A stretch of 64,000 bases of DNA from Bordetella holmesii ATCC 51541 (GTDB taxonomy: Bacteria > Pseudomonadota > Gammaproteobacteria > Burkholderiales > Burkholderiaceae_B): positions 2,728,001 to 2,792,000 of the forward strand of contig CP007494.1 of NCBI GenBank assembly GCA_000612485.1, written 5' to 3'. The notes under the pieces are model-generated. The model saw only the letters and a list, made by a program, of their open reading frames with translations, was not told where the DNA came from and did no database searches. Of this stretch, positions 1 through 8,215 are shown one piece after another; position 1 is the stretch's first letter, and each line of letters opens with the position of its first letter. The position numbers were made by a program, and so were the translations under genes.

Positions 1-448
1 CGATGCTGGGCGTATCGATGCCGATCAGCGTCACCCCGCGGCCGGCCAGCCATTCGATGGTCTGGGGCGCATAGGCCGAAAAATCGTCGGTCCACCAATG
101 CACGGCGGCATGCTGCGCCGTGCGCACTAGCACCCGGGCTGGCAGGTCATCGGCGGCGTGGGCCAAGTGTTCAGGCAGGATGAGCGGCCCGCAGTCCAGC
201 GCATGGATGACGCGGCAGGGGCCCAGAAATGGCTCCAGCGGCAGGCTGCCGATGGCGGCTGCGCCGTCGGCATAGTGCAACGGTGCATCGGCATGGGCGC
301 CGATGTGCGGCGACATGGCGATTTCGCTCACATTGACCGGGCACTGGGGCGAAATCTGCCACTTCCAGTGCTGGCTATAGGGCGTGTCACCCGGGAAAAC
401 GGGAGACTGGGCCGATATCGGCGGCGAAATGTCCCAGATGCGCTTCAT
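1..448 (-). CDS. kynB: Kynurenine formamidase, 3' end outside window
   Basis: Converts N-formylkynurenine to kynurenine in tryptophan catabolism; cytoplasmic. Only the first 149 residues are present and the C-terminus lies beyond position 1. The translation opens MKRIWDISPPI, typical of bacterial KynB, and carries the metal-binding signature HIGAHADAPLH at residues 48-58 (His48, His52, Asp54, His58) of the cyclase-like KynB family. The ATG at 446-448 was chosen because the family N-terminus begins there. The visible part contains no lesion. Identification is strong; completeness cannot be judged. Confidence 0.88.
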   Translation of the reverse strand, partial: MKRIWDISPPISAQSPVFPGDTPYSQHWKWQISPQCPVNVSEIAMSPHIGAHADAPLHYADGAAAIGSLPLEPFLGPCRVIHALDCGPLILPEHLAHAADDLPARVLVRTAQHAAVHWWTDDFSAYAPQTIEWLAGRGVTLIGIDTPSI

Positions 449-500
449 GACAACCTGACGAAGAATGGCCGTCTAGTCTAACGAAGCGCGCGGCGCCAGC

Positions 501-1178
501 CTAGAGCTGGCCGTGCTCGGCCATGGAATAGACCTGATCGCGAGCCACGATCAGATGGTCGACGAGTTGAATGTCGACCAGGGCCAGTGCCTGGCGCAGT
601 TGGCGTGTGAACAGGCAGTCCGAGCTACTGGGACGTGTGCTGACGGAAGGATGGTTGTGGGCCAGGATGAGGGCTGCGGCATGGTGGCGCAGTGCCTCCT
701 TGACGACCTCGCGGGGGAAAACCGATGCTCGCGCCAGTGTGCCCTGGGCTAATTCGCCGCAGGCCAGCAGTTGCAATTGCTGATCCAGATAAAGGGCGAT
801 GCAATGCTCGATGGGGCGGTGGCTCAGCGCAGTGCGGCAGTATCGTTTGACCTCTTCGGGGTGGTTCATGGCCCGGCGGCCGCGCAGCGTTTCTTCGATG
901 GCGCGCCGTGACAGCTCCGGAATCACGGATAGCGCGCAGGCCTTGGCCGAGCCCAGGCCAGGATGATCGCAAAGCTCTTGCGCGGTGGTGGCAAATACTC
1001 CACGCAAGCCGCCGTGGCGCACCAGCAGTTTTTGCGCCAGTTCGAGCGCATTGCACCCGCGCTGGCCGGTGCGCAAGGCCAGCGCCAGAAGCTCGGCGTC
1101 GTTCAATGGAGTGGTCCCAAGGCGCAGCAGGCGCTCCCGGGGGCGCTGGCAGGGAAGCAGGGAATCAGGCAGGTTCAT
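501..1178 (-). CDS. radC: RadC family JAB/MPN-domain protein
   Basis: 225-residue member of the RadC (UPF0758) family. An N-terminal helix-hairpin-helix region (about residues 20-95) precedes a JAB1/MPN metalloprotease-like domain with HNHPS at 174-178 and the downstream Asp187, which are metal ligands of the JAMM type. The usual Gly after HNHPS is Val here. The historical DNA-repair role is poorly supported in the literature, so the biochemical function is unknown. The frame stays open about 29 codons upstream, but the conserved protein starts at the ATG at 1176-1178. It is divergent from slpA, with 73 bp between the starts. Confidence 0.85.
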   Translation of the reverse strand: MNLPDSLLPCQRPRERLLRLGTTPLNDAELLALALRTGQRGCNALELAQKLLVRHGGLRGVFATTAQELCDHPGLGSAKACALSVIPELSRRAIEETLRGRRAMNHPEEVKRYCRTALSHRPIEHCIALYLDQQLQLLACGELAQGTLARASVFPREVVKEALRHHAAALILAHNHPSVSTRPSSSDCLFTRQLRQALALVDIQLVDHLIVARDQVYSMAEHGQL

Positions 1179-1251
1179 GCGGGAGGCTCTAAAATGTCGG
1201 ATTCTCGGTTGCTGAAATGATGGCGCCTTACTGCGTCCAATTCCCCCCACT

Positions 1252-1707
1252 ATGACTGTTTCCATCCATCCGGACTCCTACCTGACTCTGCACTATCGTG
1301 TTGTCCTGGCCTCGGGTCCGGCCGAAGGATCTGTGTTCACCGACACCTTTGACGGCCGTCCGGCTACGCTGCAAATGGGCGGCGGCCAGTGGGCGCCCGG
1401 CATGGAGGCCGGATTGCTGGGCCACCAGGAGGATGAGCGTTTCAGCTTTACGCTTGAGCCGGCCGAGGCTTATGGCGACCGCAATCCCGAACTCATCCAG
1501 AAAGTCACGCGCCGCATGCTGGCCGAGCACGCCGGTGCCGACACGAGTTTCAGCCCGGGCGATCTGGTCGAGTTTGCCGCTCCCAATGGCGGGCGCTACT
1601 CGGGCGTGCTGAAAGAAATCAACGACGATTGGGCGATGTTCGATTTCAACCATCCGCTGGCTGGGATTCGTCTGCGGGTCGATGTCCACATTCTCGGAGT
1701 TCTCTGA
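1252..1707 (+). CDS. slpA: FKBP-type peptidyl-prolyl isomerase (SlpA/FkpB-like)
   Basis: 151-residue FKBP-type prolyl cis-trans isomerase of the SlpA/SlyD branch. The FKBP core includes [10 protein letters not shown] near the N-terminus and the PAEAYG motif around residue 70, where the flap insertion begins. There is no signal peptide, so it is cytoplasmic. It lacks the His-rich tail of SlyD, which favours SlpA/FkpB. Its stop codon overlaps the ispH start (TGATG, 1705-1709), implying translational coupling; slpA-ispH is a conserved pair in proteobacteria. Confidence 0.88.
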   Translation: MTVSIHPDSYLTLHYRVVLASGPAEGSVFTDTFDGRPATLQMGGGQWAPGMEAGLLGHQEDERFSFTLEPAEAYGDRNPELIQKVTRRMLAEHAGADTSFSPGDLVEFAAPNGGRYSGVLKEINDDWAMFDFNHPLAGIRLRVDVHILGVL

Positions 1708-2693
1708 TGAGCGAGCTCGTCAAGCCCGTGACGGCGGCCGACGCCGAAGTTTTGCTGGCCCAGCCGCGCGGTTTCTGTGCCGGTGTCGATCGTGCCATCG
1801 AAATTGTCGAGCGTGCCCTCGAGCTGCACGGCGCGCCCATTTATGTGCGCCACGAAATTGTCCATAACCGCTACGTGGTCGAGGACCTGCGCGCCAAAGG
1901 TGCCATCTTCATCTATGAACTCGATCAGGCCCCTGAAGGAGCCATCGTGGTCTTCTCGGCGCACGGGGTCTCCAAAGCCGTGCGTGCGGAAGCCGAAGAA
2001 CGCGGGTTGCGAGTGTTTGATGCGACCTGCCCGTTGGTCACCAAGGTGCATATCGAGGTGGCCCGCATGCGCGCGGCCGGCCGCGAAATCATCATGATTG
2101 GTCACAAGGGGCATCCCGAAGTCGAAGGCACATTGGGTCAGGCCCAGGGCGGCATGTATCTGGTCGAGACGGTCGAAGACGTTGATGCGCTGCAGGTCAC
2201 CGATCCGGATAACCTGGCTTACGTCACGCAGACGACCCTCTCCGTGGACGATGCGACGGCCGTTTCACGCGCGCTCAAATCCCGTTTTCCAACCATAGTC
2301 GAGCCCAAGAAAAGCGACATTTGTTACGCCACGCAGAACCGCCAGGATGCCGTCAAGGTGCTCGCACCCGAGTGCGATCTCGTACTCGTGGTGGGCAGCC
2401 CCAACAGTTCGAACTCCAACCGGCTACGTGAAGTCGCAGAACGCATCGGGGTTCAGGCGCATCTGGTCGACGGTGCTGGCGCCATCGATCCGGCCTGGTT
2501 GATTGGCCGGCACCGTGTGGGCATCACCGCCGGCGCCTCGGCGCCTGAGGTGCTGGTGCGGCAGGTCATCGACAGGGTCCGCGAGCTGGGCGCCGTGTCG
2601 GTGCGCACCATGCCTGGGCTGGAAGAAAACGTCGCCTTCCCGCTGCCCAAGGGCCTGTCCCGAAAAATCGCGCAGGTCGAAAACCTCGACTGA
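1707..2693 (+). CDS. ispH: 4-hydroxy-3-methylbut-2-enyl diphosphate reductase
   Basis: Last enzyme of the MEP isoprenoid pathway; it reduces HMBPP to IPP and DMAPP using a [4Fe-4S] cluster. The three cluster cysteines are visible in their family contexts: RGFCAGV (Cys24), DATCPL (Cys108) and DICYATQ (Cys206). The catalytic Glu is in GHPEVEG (Glu138). Length is 328 residues. The frame is open further upstream, but MSELVKPV at 1707 is preferred because it overlaps the slpA stop by one base and matches the family N-terminus. The gene appears intact and is expected to be essential. Confidence 0.95.
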   Translation: MSELVKPVTAADAEVLLAQPRGFCAGVDRAIEIVERALELHGAPIYVRHEIVHNRYVVEDLRAKGAIFIYELDQAPEGAIVVFSAHGVSKAVRAEAEERGLRVFDATCPLVTKVHIEVARMRAAGREIIMIGHKGHPEVEGTLGQAQGGMYLVETVEDVDALQVTDPDNLAYVTQTTLSVDDATAVSRALKSRFPTIVEPKKSDICYATQNRQDAVKVLAPECDLVLVVGSPNSSNSNRLREVAERIGVQAHLVDGAGAIDPAWLIGRHRVGITAGASAPEVLVRQVIDRVRELGAVSVRTMPGLEENVAFPLPKGLSRKIAQVENLD

Positions 2694-2746
2694 TTATTCT
2701 TATAAAACCAACCTATCAGGCGGCTGGACCGCCTGCAGGAGACATC

Positions 2747-3391
2747 ATGCAGTTGTACAGCTACTTTCGCAGCTCGGCCGCTTATCGCGTGCGCATCGCC
2801 CTCAATATCAAAGGGCTGTCGTATGCATACTCCCCTGTGCATCTGCTCAAAGAGGACGGTCAACAACTCTCCGAGGATTATCTTGCCCTGAACCCGAGCG
2901 CGCTGGTGCCCACGCTGGTCGACGGCGATCAGGCCATCGGGCAGTCGCTGGCCATCATCGAGTATCTGGATGAAACGCATCCCCAGCCGGCCCTTTTGCC
3001 GGCCACGCCAGCGGCGCGGGCGCGTGTGCGGGCGATTGCTTTGAATATCGCGTGCGACATTCATCCGCTGAACAACCTGCGAGTGCTGAAATACCTCAAG
3101 CATGATCTGAAGGTCGAGGAAGAGGCCAAGAATGCCTGGTATCGACATTGGGTGGATACCGGCTTGACCGCCTTGGAGAGTATGCTGTCGCAATCCGCCG
3201 AGACGGGACGCTTCTGCCATGGCGATACGCCCACGCTGGCTGACATCTGCCTGGTCCCTCAAGTGTTCAACGCCCGCCGGTTTGGTTGTGATCTGAGTGC
3301 CATGCCGACGATTCTGCGCATCGATGAAGCCTGCAATACGTTGCCGGCCTTCCAGAAAGCGGCGCCAGAGAATCAACCTGACGCTGAATAA
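2747..3391 (+). CDS. maiA: Maleylacetoacetate isomerase (zeta-class GST)
   Basis: 214-residue zeta-class glutathione transferase, probably the glutathione-dependent isomerase that converts maleylacetoacetate to fumarylacetoacetate in tyrosine catabolism. The thioredoxin-like half begins YSYFRSSAAYRVR; the family SSCxxR glutathione-binding motif is present with Ala in the Cys position, as in several bacterial members. The all-alpha half contains the ALNIACDIHPLNN segment characteristic of the zeta class. A good AGGAG ribosome site lies 7 nt before the ATG. It stands alone, 53 bp after ispH. Confidence 0.88.
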   Translation: MQLYSYFRSSAAYRVRIALNIKGLSYAYSPVHLLKEDGQQLSEDYLALNPSALVPTLVDGDQAIGQSLAIIEYLDETHPQPALLPATPAARARVRAIALNIACDIHPLNNLRVLKYLKHDLKVEEEAKNAWYRHWVDTGLTALESMLSQSAETGRFCHGDTPTLADICLVPQVFNARRFGCDLSAMPTILRIDEACNTLPAFQKAAPENQPDAE

Positions 3392-3412
3392 GCGCGGATT
3401 AGCCGAGCGCAC

Positions 3413-3442
3413 TTGCGCAGTTAAAAATTTTTCTGCTATTAT
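3413..3442 (+). promoter_or_regulatory. Sigma-70-type promoter for tRNA-Thr
   Basis: TTGCGC (3413-3418) and TATTAT (3437-3442) are separated by 18 bp in an AT-rich patch. The tRNA-Thr gene begins about 115 bp downstream, so the precursor would have a long 5' leader; the leader contains a GGCAGC/GCTGCC hairpin near 3461-3480. Inferred from sequence only. Confidence 0.55.
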
Positions 3443-3565
3443 CGCGGTCTTCTTTCTTTGGCAGCTTTTTTGGGCTGCCAGGCAACGTAAGTCCAGAGAC
3501 TCGCGCTTGGCCTAAAACGGAAAGAAGGCTTGCAGGTAGTCAGATCTGTGAGTTGCAAGAATATT

Positions 3566-3641
3566 GCCGGCATAGCTCAGTTGGTAGAGCAGCGCATTCG
3601 TAATGCGAAGGTCGGGGGTTCGACTCCTCTTGCCGGCACCA
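3566..3641 (+). tRNA. tRNA-Thr (anticodon CGT)
   Basis: 76-nt cloverleaf. Acceptor GCCGGCA pairs with TGCCGGC, the D-loop is GCTCAGTTGGTAGAGC, and the anticodon loop TTCGTAA gives CGT, which reads ACG (Thr). The T-arm GGGGGTTCGACTCCTCT is present and the 3' CCA is genome-encoded (3639-3641). It is followed at once by an intrinsic terminator. Confidence 0.97.
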
Positions 3642-3647
3642 AAATTG

Positions 3648-3678
3648 AAAGGGCAGCTCTCGACGGGCTGCCCTTTTT
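3648..3678 (+). terminator. Intrinsic terminator of tRNA-Thr
   Basis: GGGCAGC (3651-3657) pairs with GCTGCCC (3667-3673), flanked by AAA before and a T5 run after. It ends the tRNA-Thr transcript and separates it from the independent tRNA-Asn promoter. Confidence 0.85.
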
Positions 3679-3706
3679 GCATTGGCGCGGCGCCAAACGC
3701 GTTGGC

Positions 3707-3735
3707 TTGCGTCCTTTAAAAAAATGCTTCATAAT
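3707..3735 (+). promoter_or_regulatory. Sigma-70-type promoter for tRNA-Asn
   Basis: TTGCGT (3707-3712) and CATAAT (3730-3735) with a 17-bp spacer. The predicted start is about 10 bp before the tRNA at 3752. It shares the TTGCG -35 element with the other two tRNA promoters in this window. Confidence 0.65.
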
Positions 3736-3751
3736 CTCGTTTCTTAGCAGT

Positions 3752-3827
3752 TCCCCGATAGCTCAGTCGGTAGAGCGACGGACTGTTAATCCGCAGGTCG
3801 CTGGTTCGAGCCCAGCTCGGGGAGCCA
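3752..3827 (+). tRNA. tRNA-Asn (anticodon GTT)
   Basis: 76-nt cloverleaf starting TCCCCGA and ending TCGGGGAGCCA with encoded CCA. The anticodon stem-loop CGGACTGTTAATCCG gives GTT (Asn). D-arm GCTCAGTCGGTAGAGC and T-loop GGTTCGAGCCC are canonical. Confidence 0.97.
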
Positions 3828-3836
3828 AAGAATTCA

Positions 3837-3866
3837 GGGCCATCCACTTACGTGGATGGCCCTTTT
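3837..3866 (+). terminator. Intrinsic terminator of tRNA-Asn
   Basis: A perfect 11-bp stem, GGGCCATCCAC with GTGGATGGCCC, around a TTAC loop, followed by TTTT. It lies 9 nt after the tRNA and also faces the end of the convergent cupin gene. Confidence 0.88.
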
Positions 3867-3896
3867 GGTTTTTGCCGGCAGGCTGCGCTCATCCTG

Positions 3897-4238
3897 CTAT
3901 TGGGGCGCGCGATTGAGGCAAAGCGTGACCAAAACGGCGCAATCGGTAATGGCTGTCAAGTGATGGGGCACACCTGCTGCCAGCAAAACCAGCGTGCCTG
4001 CGCTTAGCGGCTGACTGACCCCATAGGCTGTCAGGCTCACCTCACCTTCGAGGCAGTGCAGGGTGATCGCGCTGGCGGCGATGTCATGACTGGGTTGGCT
4101 GTGTCCAGCTTTCAGTATCAACCTGAGCACTTCAATCTGGTTGGAGCGCACCAAGGCCTGCGAGGCAGTGTCGCGCAGCGCCGCGCCCAAAGGCTTGAGA
4201 TTGATCAGCTCGCCAGGGCTAGCATGGTGCAAAGACAT
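3897..4238 (-). CDS. Small cupin-fold protein
   Basis: 113-residue single-domain cupin-like protein. The core [14 protein letters not shown]...[17 protein letters not shown] has the beta-barrel pattern of the RmlC/cupin superfamily, with His residues at the second motif but an incomplete set of classical metal ligands. No signal peptide. Substrate unknown. The start chosen is the ATG at 4236-4238 ([14 protein letters not shown]); the frame is open about 34 codons further but that extension is not cupin-like. It is divergent from the CobW-type gene, with about 100 bp between them, so the two may share regulation. Confidence 0.7.
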   Translation of the reverse strand: MSLHHASPGELINLKPLGAALRDTASQALVRSNQIEVLRLILKAGHSQPSHDIAASAITLHCLEGEVSLTAYGVSQPLSAGTLVLLAAGVPHHLTAITDCAVLVTLCLNRAPQ

Positions 4239-4340
4239 GTCGATCTCCGATATGGCTTCTATCGTTGGACTACTATTCGGCACGCGCCAGTCGGCGCGAG
4301 AGTGGATTGCGGCACCGGCCGCAGGGACCTGGGCGCGCAC

Positions 4341-5398
4341 ATGGAAACGCTAAACGCTAGCCGGACAGACACTCGTATCGGGGTGACCGTTCTGACCGGT
4401 TTTCTCGGCAGCGGCAAGACGACGCTGTTGAACCGTCTCTTGAGCGACCCAGGCTACGCCGATGCGTTGGTCATCGTCAATGAGTTGGGTGAGATCGGTG
4501 TCGATCATGTGCTGGTGCGCTCGGTCGACGATCGAGTCGTGTTGCTCGAAGGCGGTTGTATCTGCTGCACGGTGGCGGGGGGGCTGGTCAACACCTTGTG
4601 CGAAATGTTCATGCTCGCGTTGCAGAGACGTGTCCCACGCTTTCAACGCGTAGTCATCGAAACGACCGGCATGGCTTCGCCAGCTCCGATACTTTTTACT
4701 CTGCGCAACGACCTTTTTTGGCTGCCCGTTATGTTTACCGTGGCGCCATTGCCGTGGTCGACGCACAGCATCTGCTCGAGCAGTTGGCAGTGGCGGCGCC
4801 CAGTGCCGCACAGCCGGAGGCGGCCTCGCAATTGGCGCTGGCCGATGTTGTGGCCGTCAGCAAGGCAGATCTGGTGGGCGCGCCGCAACTCGAGGCCGTG
4901 CGGGAAGCGGTCGCCGCGGTGCATCCGGGGGTCAGGACGGTTGCCTTGGCGCGGCAGGGGGCGGTTCCGGCTGAGTTGACCGATATCGCACTGCAGGCCG
5001 AACGCAGCGAGGCGGCATCTGTGGGGCGCTGGCTGTCTGCCTACGGTGCGCATCGCCGTTTGGGGCGCCATGCGGGCGTTTCCCCGTTTGTCCTCGAGCT
5101 GGTGATGCCGCCGAGCAGAGGGCAATTCTCTGCCGCAATGCACGATATCCAGGCGCGTTACGATCGGGGTTTGTTGCGTATCAAAGGTCTGGTCTGTTTT
5201 GTGGGCGAGGCCGCGCCTTGCGTGGTGCACGGCGTACACCGCCAGTTATACCCGCTCGAACCTCTGGCGCAATGGCCTGACGAATGCCGCAACTCGCGTC
5301 TGGTGTTCATTGTGCGTGGCCTCGATCCTGATGAGGTCGCTGATTTCGCGAGCCAGGCGCTGGGTCAACGTCAAGCCCACCGCCCGCTTTCCAAGTGA
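4341..5398 (+). pseudogene. CobW/COG0523-family GTPase, frameshifted
   Basis: G3E-family metallochaperone-type GTPase. The N-terminal frame holds Walker A ([10 protein letters not shown]), the NELGEIGVD switch, the metal-binding EGGCICCT (CxCC) motif and ETTGMASP. The frame then breaks at a CCTTTTTT run (4712-4719); the rest, with VSKADL and the CobW C-terminal domain, continues in another frame to 5398. Adding one base at the run restores a protein of about 352 residues, the usual family size. COG0523 proteins usually insert or allocate zinc, cobalt or iron; the specific metal is unknown. It may be a real pseudogene or a sequence error. Confidence 0.8.
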
Positions 5399-5427
5399 AT
5401 GGCGACACAATCGGTTATAAAACTGTC

Positions 5428-5452
5428 TTGTCTGATGCATAAATCGAGACAA
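5428..5452 (+). promoter_or_regulatory. Inverted repeat at the LysR start, possible autoregulatory site
   Basis: TTGTCT (5428-5433) and AGACAA (5447-5452) form a 6-bp inverted repeat with a 13-bp spacer, ending 2 bp before the ATG at 5455. The interrupted dyad resembles a LysR-family box. The position so close to the start would suit autorepression. Inference only. Confidence 0.4.
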
Positions 5453-5454
5453 AC

Positions 5455-6372
5455 ATGGACAGGCTCAAAGCTATGCAGGTCTTTGTTGAGGTCGCTGATC
5501 GTGGCAGTCTGTCGGCAGCGGCAACCCAGCTGGATATGTCGCGCGCCATGGTGTCGCGTTATCTGGCGGAGCTGGAGGAGTGGGTCGGGGTGCGGTTATT
5601 GCATCGGACGACCCGGCGTCTGAGCTTGACCCCTGCTGGGGCGGAGACGCTGCCGCGTTGCCGGCGCATGCTCGACATGGTGGGCGATATGCGGGATGCC
5701 GTGGCGACTCCCGAAGCAATGCCCAGGGGCATGCTGCGCATGAGCGCCTCGCCGTCGTTCGGCAATAGCCAGTTGGTGCCGGTGGTGGCCGATTTTGTCA
5801 GGCGCTATCCCGGTACGGCGGTGGACCTCCTGTTGGTGGATCGATTGGTCGACTTGGTGGAGGAGCGGGTGGATCTGGCCGTGCGCATCACGAATGAGGT
5901 GGATCCGAATCTCATTGCCCGCCGTCTGGCGGATTGTCGGTCGGTCGTCTGCGGCAGTGATACTTATTTCGAACATCGAGGGGTCCCGTCGCGGGTGGAG
6001 GATCTGGCATTTCACAATTGCCTGACCCATTCGTACCATGGTCATGGACTATGGCGGTTCTTGCGGGAGGGTGAAACGGTCGACGTGTCTGTCAACGGCA
6101 GCATCACGGCCAATGAGGCGCAGGTGTTGATGGGCGCCGCGTTGCATGGCGCGGGCATCGCGTTGTTGCCCACCTATTTGGCCGTGCCCGAAATCGTGTC
6201 TGGCCGCCTTCGCAGCATTCTTGGTGACAGTGAGCCCCAGGTTCTGGGGGTGTACGGGGTCTATGCCTCGCGACGCCAAATGCCTTTGGTGCTGCGCACC
6301 ATGCTGGATTTTCTGGTTGAGCGTCTCGGGCATGAGCCGTGGGATACGCTATTGGCCGGCCAGAAAATGTAG
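5455..6372 (+). CDS. LysR-family transcriptional regulator
   Basis: 305-residue LysR regulator. The N-terminal winged helix (MDRLKAMQVFVEVADRGS, then LDMSRAMVSRYLAELE as recognition region) is followed by a LysR substrate-binding domain from about residue 90. The form resembles the DhcR/CrgA-like group that starts MDRLxAMxxFVxV. It lies 56 bp after the CobW-type gene on the same strand but has its own TATAAA-like -10 and a dyad at the start codon. Targets cannot be deduced, since no divergent gene adjoins it. Confidence 0.85.
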   Translation: MDRLKAMQVFVEVADRGSLSAAATQLDMSRAMVSRYLAELEEWVGVRLLHRTTRRLSLTPAGAETLPRCRRMLDMVGDMRDAVATPEAMPRGMLRMSASPSFGNSQLVPVVADFVRRYPGTAVDLLLVDRLVDLVEERVDLAVRITNEVDPNLIARRLADCRSVVCGSDTYFEHRGVPSRVEDLAFHNCLTHSYHGHGLWRFLREGETVDVSVNGSITANEAQVLMGAALHGAGIALLPTYLAVPEIVSGRLRSILGDSEPQVLGVYGVYASRRQMPLVLRTMLDFLVERLGHEPWDTLLAGQKM

Positions 6373-7018
6373 GGGCTATAATAGCCGTACATTGTCATTG
6401 AGGTGCGCGTTGCAGCCGTAGTCTGCAGCCGGCGTGCTTCCCCGGTGGACTGGTTTCGGTCTGCGGCGGTGCCGCCCGGGTTGTGTCATCACGCTGTCGC
6501 GTCGATGGCGGCGATGTTCACATGCATCTTGATTGGCGTGCGTCGCGCTCCTGTTGTGTGGTCAAGTGCGCAACTGGCGGCACGCTGTCTGGCATCGGTC
6601 TCGCGCTCCCTGAGACGCGCGCCTGCCAGGTTTCTATTCAGGTTTCTATTGTCATTGAGCTGGCGAGGGCGCGCACGCATGCATGCGGGTCAAGCCCGTC
6701 AGCCCTCAGGGCAGAATGAGGATGATGAACGTGCAGGCAAGCGCATCGACATTCGCTGACCCGCTGGCAGAAGGCCAGGAGGGCTGCGGCTGCGTGCGTC
6801 ATTACCATGGTGGGAAGCGGACGCGCCGTGCTGCGGCGGCATCGGTATTGCTGCGCCCGGCCGCCAGGGCTGTTGCGATGCGCGGCTCGCCTCCGTGCCA
6901 TGCCGGTGTCGAGGCGGTCAGCGCCAATTCCCGTTGCGGTTTCGCCGGGACGTTTTCGCGTAATTTGTTTTCGGGTAATTTTTTTGCGGCGTTTAGGCTT
7001 GGTGCGAACGCCAATGAC
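6373..7018. other. About 650 bp with no recognisable gene
   Basis: The stretch between the LysR gene and the tRNA-fMet terminator has open frames on both strands, but none reads like a protein: they are rich in Arg, Cys and Trp and overlap one another. A TATAAT at 6377-6382 lacks a convincing -35. The phrase AGGTTTCTATT occurs twice in tandem near 6629-6650, and TGTCATTGAG occurs twice (about 6392 and 6650). It could be a decayed gene or could hold an unannotated RNA. Confidence 0.5.
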
Positions 7019-7044
7019 AAAGGCCTGGCAGATGCCAGGCCTTT
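7019..7044 (-). terminator. Intrinsic terminator of tRNA-fMet
   Basis: A perfect 12-bp inverted repeat (AAAGGCCTGGCA / TGCCAGGCCTTT) around a GA loop lies 7 bp beyond the 3' end of the minus-strand tRNA and gives a short U run on that strand. Confidence 0.85.
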
Positions 7045-7051
7045 GCGAATT

Positions 7052-7128
<77 letters not shown>

Positions 7129-7141
7129 TCTGAGAAGAAGA

Positions 7142-7170
7142 ACTTTACACTGAAATTAATCACGGCGCAA
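7142..7170 (-). promoter_or_regulatory. Sigma-70-type promoter for tRNA-fMet
   Basis: Read on the minus strand: TTGCGC (7165-7170), a 17-bp spacer, and TAAAGT (7142-7147). The tRNA begins 14 bp downstream. The -35 matches the two other tRNA promoters here. Confidence 0.65.
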
Positions 7171-7199
7171 GTCGCGCCGGCTTTTAACATTGGGTATCG

Positions 7200-8198
7200 A
7201 TGAACGATAGCGAGGCAATTCTCGTGTTGGAAACGGCGCTTTTGTGCGCCAGCCAGCCTATGCAATTGACCGAGATGCACAGGCTTTTTGGCGAAGATCC
7301 AGAGATGACCAACGCCATGTTGCGAGGGTGGTTGGAGACATTGCAGGAGCAATGGCAGGAGCGGGGTATGGAGTTGGCCCATCTGGCCAGCGGGTGGCGG
7401 TTTCAGAGCCGTCCCTCCATGCAGCGTTACCTCGAGCGTCTCAATCCCGAGCGGCCACCGAAGTATTCGCGCGCGGTGCTTGAAACCCTGGCCATCGTCG
7501 CCTGGCGCCAGCCGGTCACTCGTGGTGACATCGAAGATATCCGGGGCGTTACCGTCTCGTCGCAGATCGTCAAGGCGTTGGAGGATCGCGGTTGGATCGA
7601 GGTTATCGGTCATCGCGATGCTCCCGGGCGTCCTGCCCTGTTCGGCACGACGCGCCAGTTTCTGGATGATCTGGGGTTGCGCGCCCTGGATGAGCTGCCG
7701 CCCCTGGAGTCGTCCCAAGCGGCCGCAGCGTTGGCAGGCCTGGATCTCGGAGGTACGGAAATCCAGCTCGAAGAGATCGTCGCAGTGACAAGTGGGCCTG
7801 TGCCTGGCACGCTACAACTAGGGGATGAAACAATGAACGCTGACGTAACTGTCCGGGATGGCGTAGAATCTCATATCGCTTCCGAGTCTGCGGCCGAGTT
7901 TGCCGCGCCAGAAGCGTCTTTGCCGGAGCCGGTGGATACCTTCGCCGATCCGGACGCCGGGCACCCCGCGACACCTGAGGTGCCTGTGGAGGTCCCCGTG
8001 CCGGAACACGACCGGATTCAACCTCCCGCCGAACCTGATGAGACGGCCCCGCCGTCGGTTCCCGAAGTGGAGCCGGTTCAGCCAGAACCCGAAATCGCGC
8101 CGCCGCAGCCCGCTACCCCCGAGGTGCCGGAAGTGCCGCAGCGTTCCCAAGACCAAGATGACAATGGGCTTGCGCCAGGCAAGCCCGAGCCAGTTTGA
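7200..8198 (+). CDS. scpB: Segregation and condensation protein B
   Basis: 332 residues. The first ~170 form the ScpB winged-helix pair ([14 protein letters not shown], then [20 protein letters not shown] and GRPALFGTT), the regulatory subunit of the Smc-ScpA condensin that organises and segregates chromosomes. The remaining ~150 residues are a disordered tail very rich in Pro, Glu and Val, with repeated PEVP/EVPVP motifs; ordinary ScpB is about 180-200 residues. It directly precedes rluB, a widespread arrangement, and the two reading frames nearly touch. Confidence 0.9.
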   Translation: MNDSEAILVLETALLCASQPMQLTEMHRLFGEDPEMTNAMLRGWLETLQEQWQERGMELAHLASGWRFQSRPSMQRYLERLNPERPPKYSRAVLETLAIVAWRQPVTRGDIEDIRGVTVSSQIVKALEDRGWIEVIGHRDAPGRPALFGTTRQFLDDLGLRALDELPPLESSQAAAALAGLDLGGTEIQLEEIVAVTSGPVPGTLQLGDETMNADVTVRDGVESHIASESAAEFAAPEASLPEPVDTFADPDAGHPATPEVPVEVPVPEHDRIQPPAEPDETAPPSVPEVEPVQPEPEIAPPQPATPEVPEVPQRSQDQDDNGLAPGKPEPV

Positions 8199-8215
8199 AA
8201 TCCGGAGCTGTCCCA

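Noticed and set aside
158..481. 107-codon plus-strand frame in the first 500 bp
   Set aside because: Shadow of kynB, which is identified by its metal motif on the minus strand.
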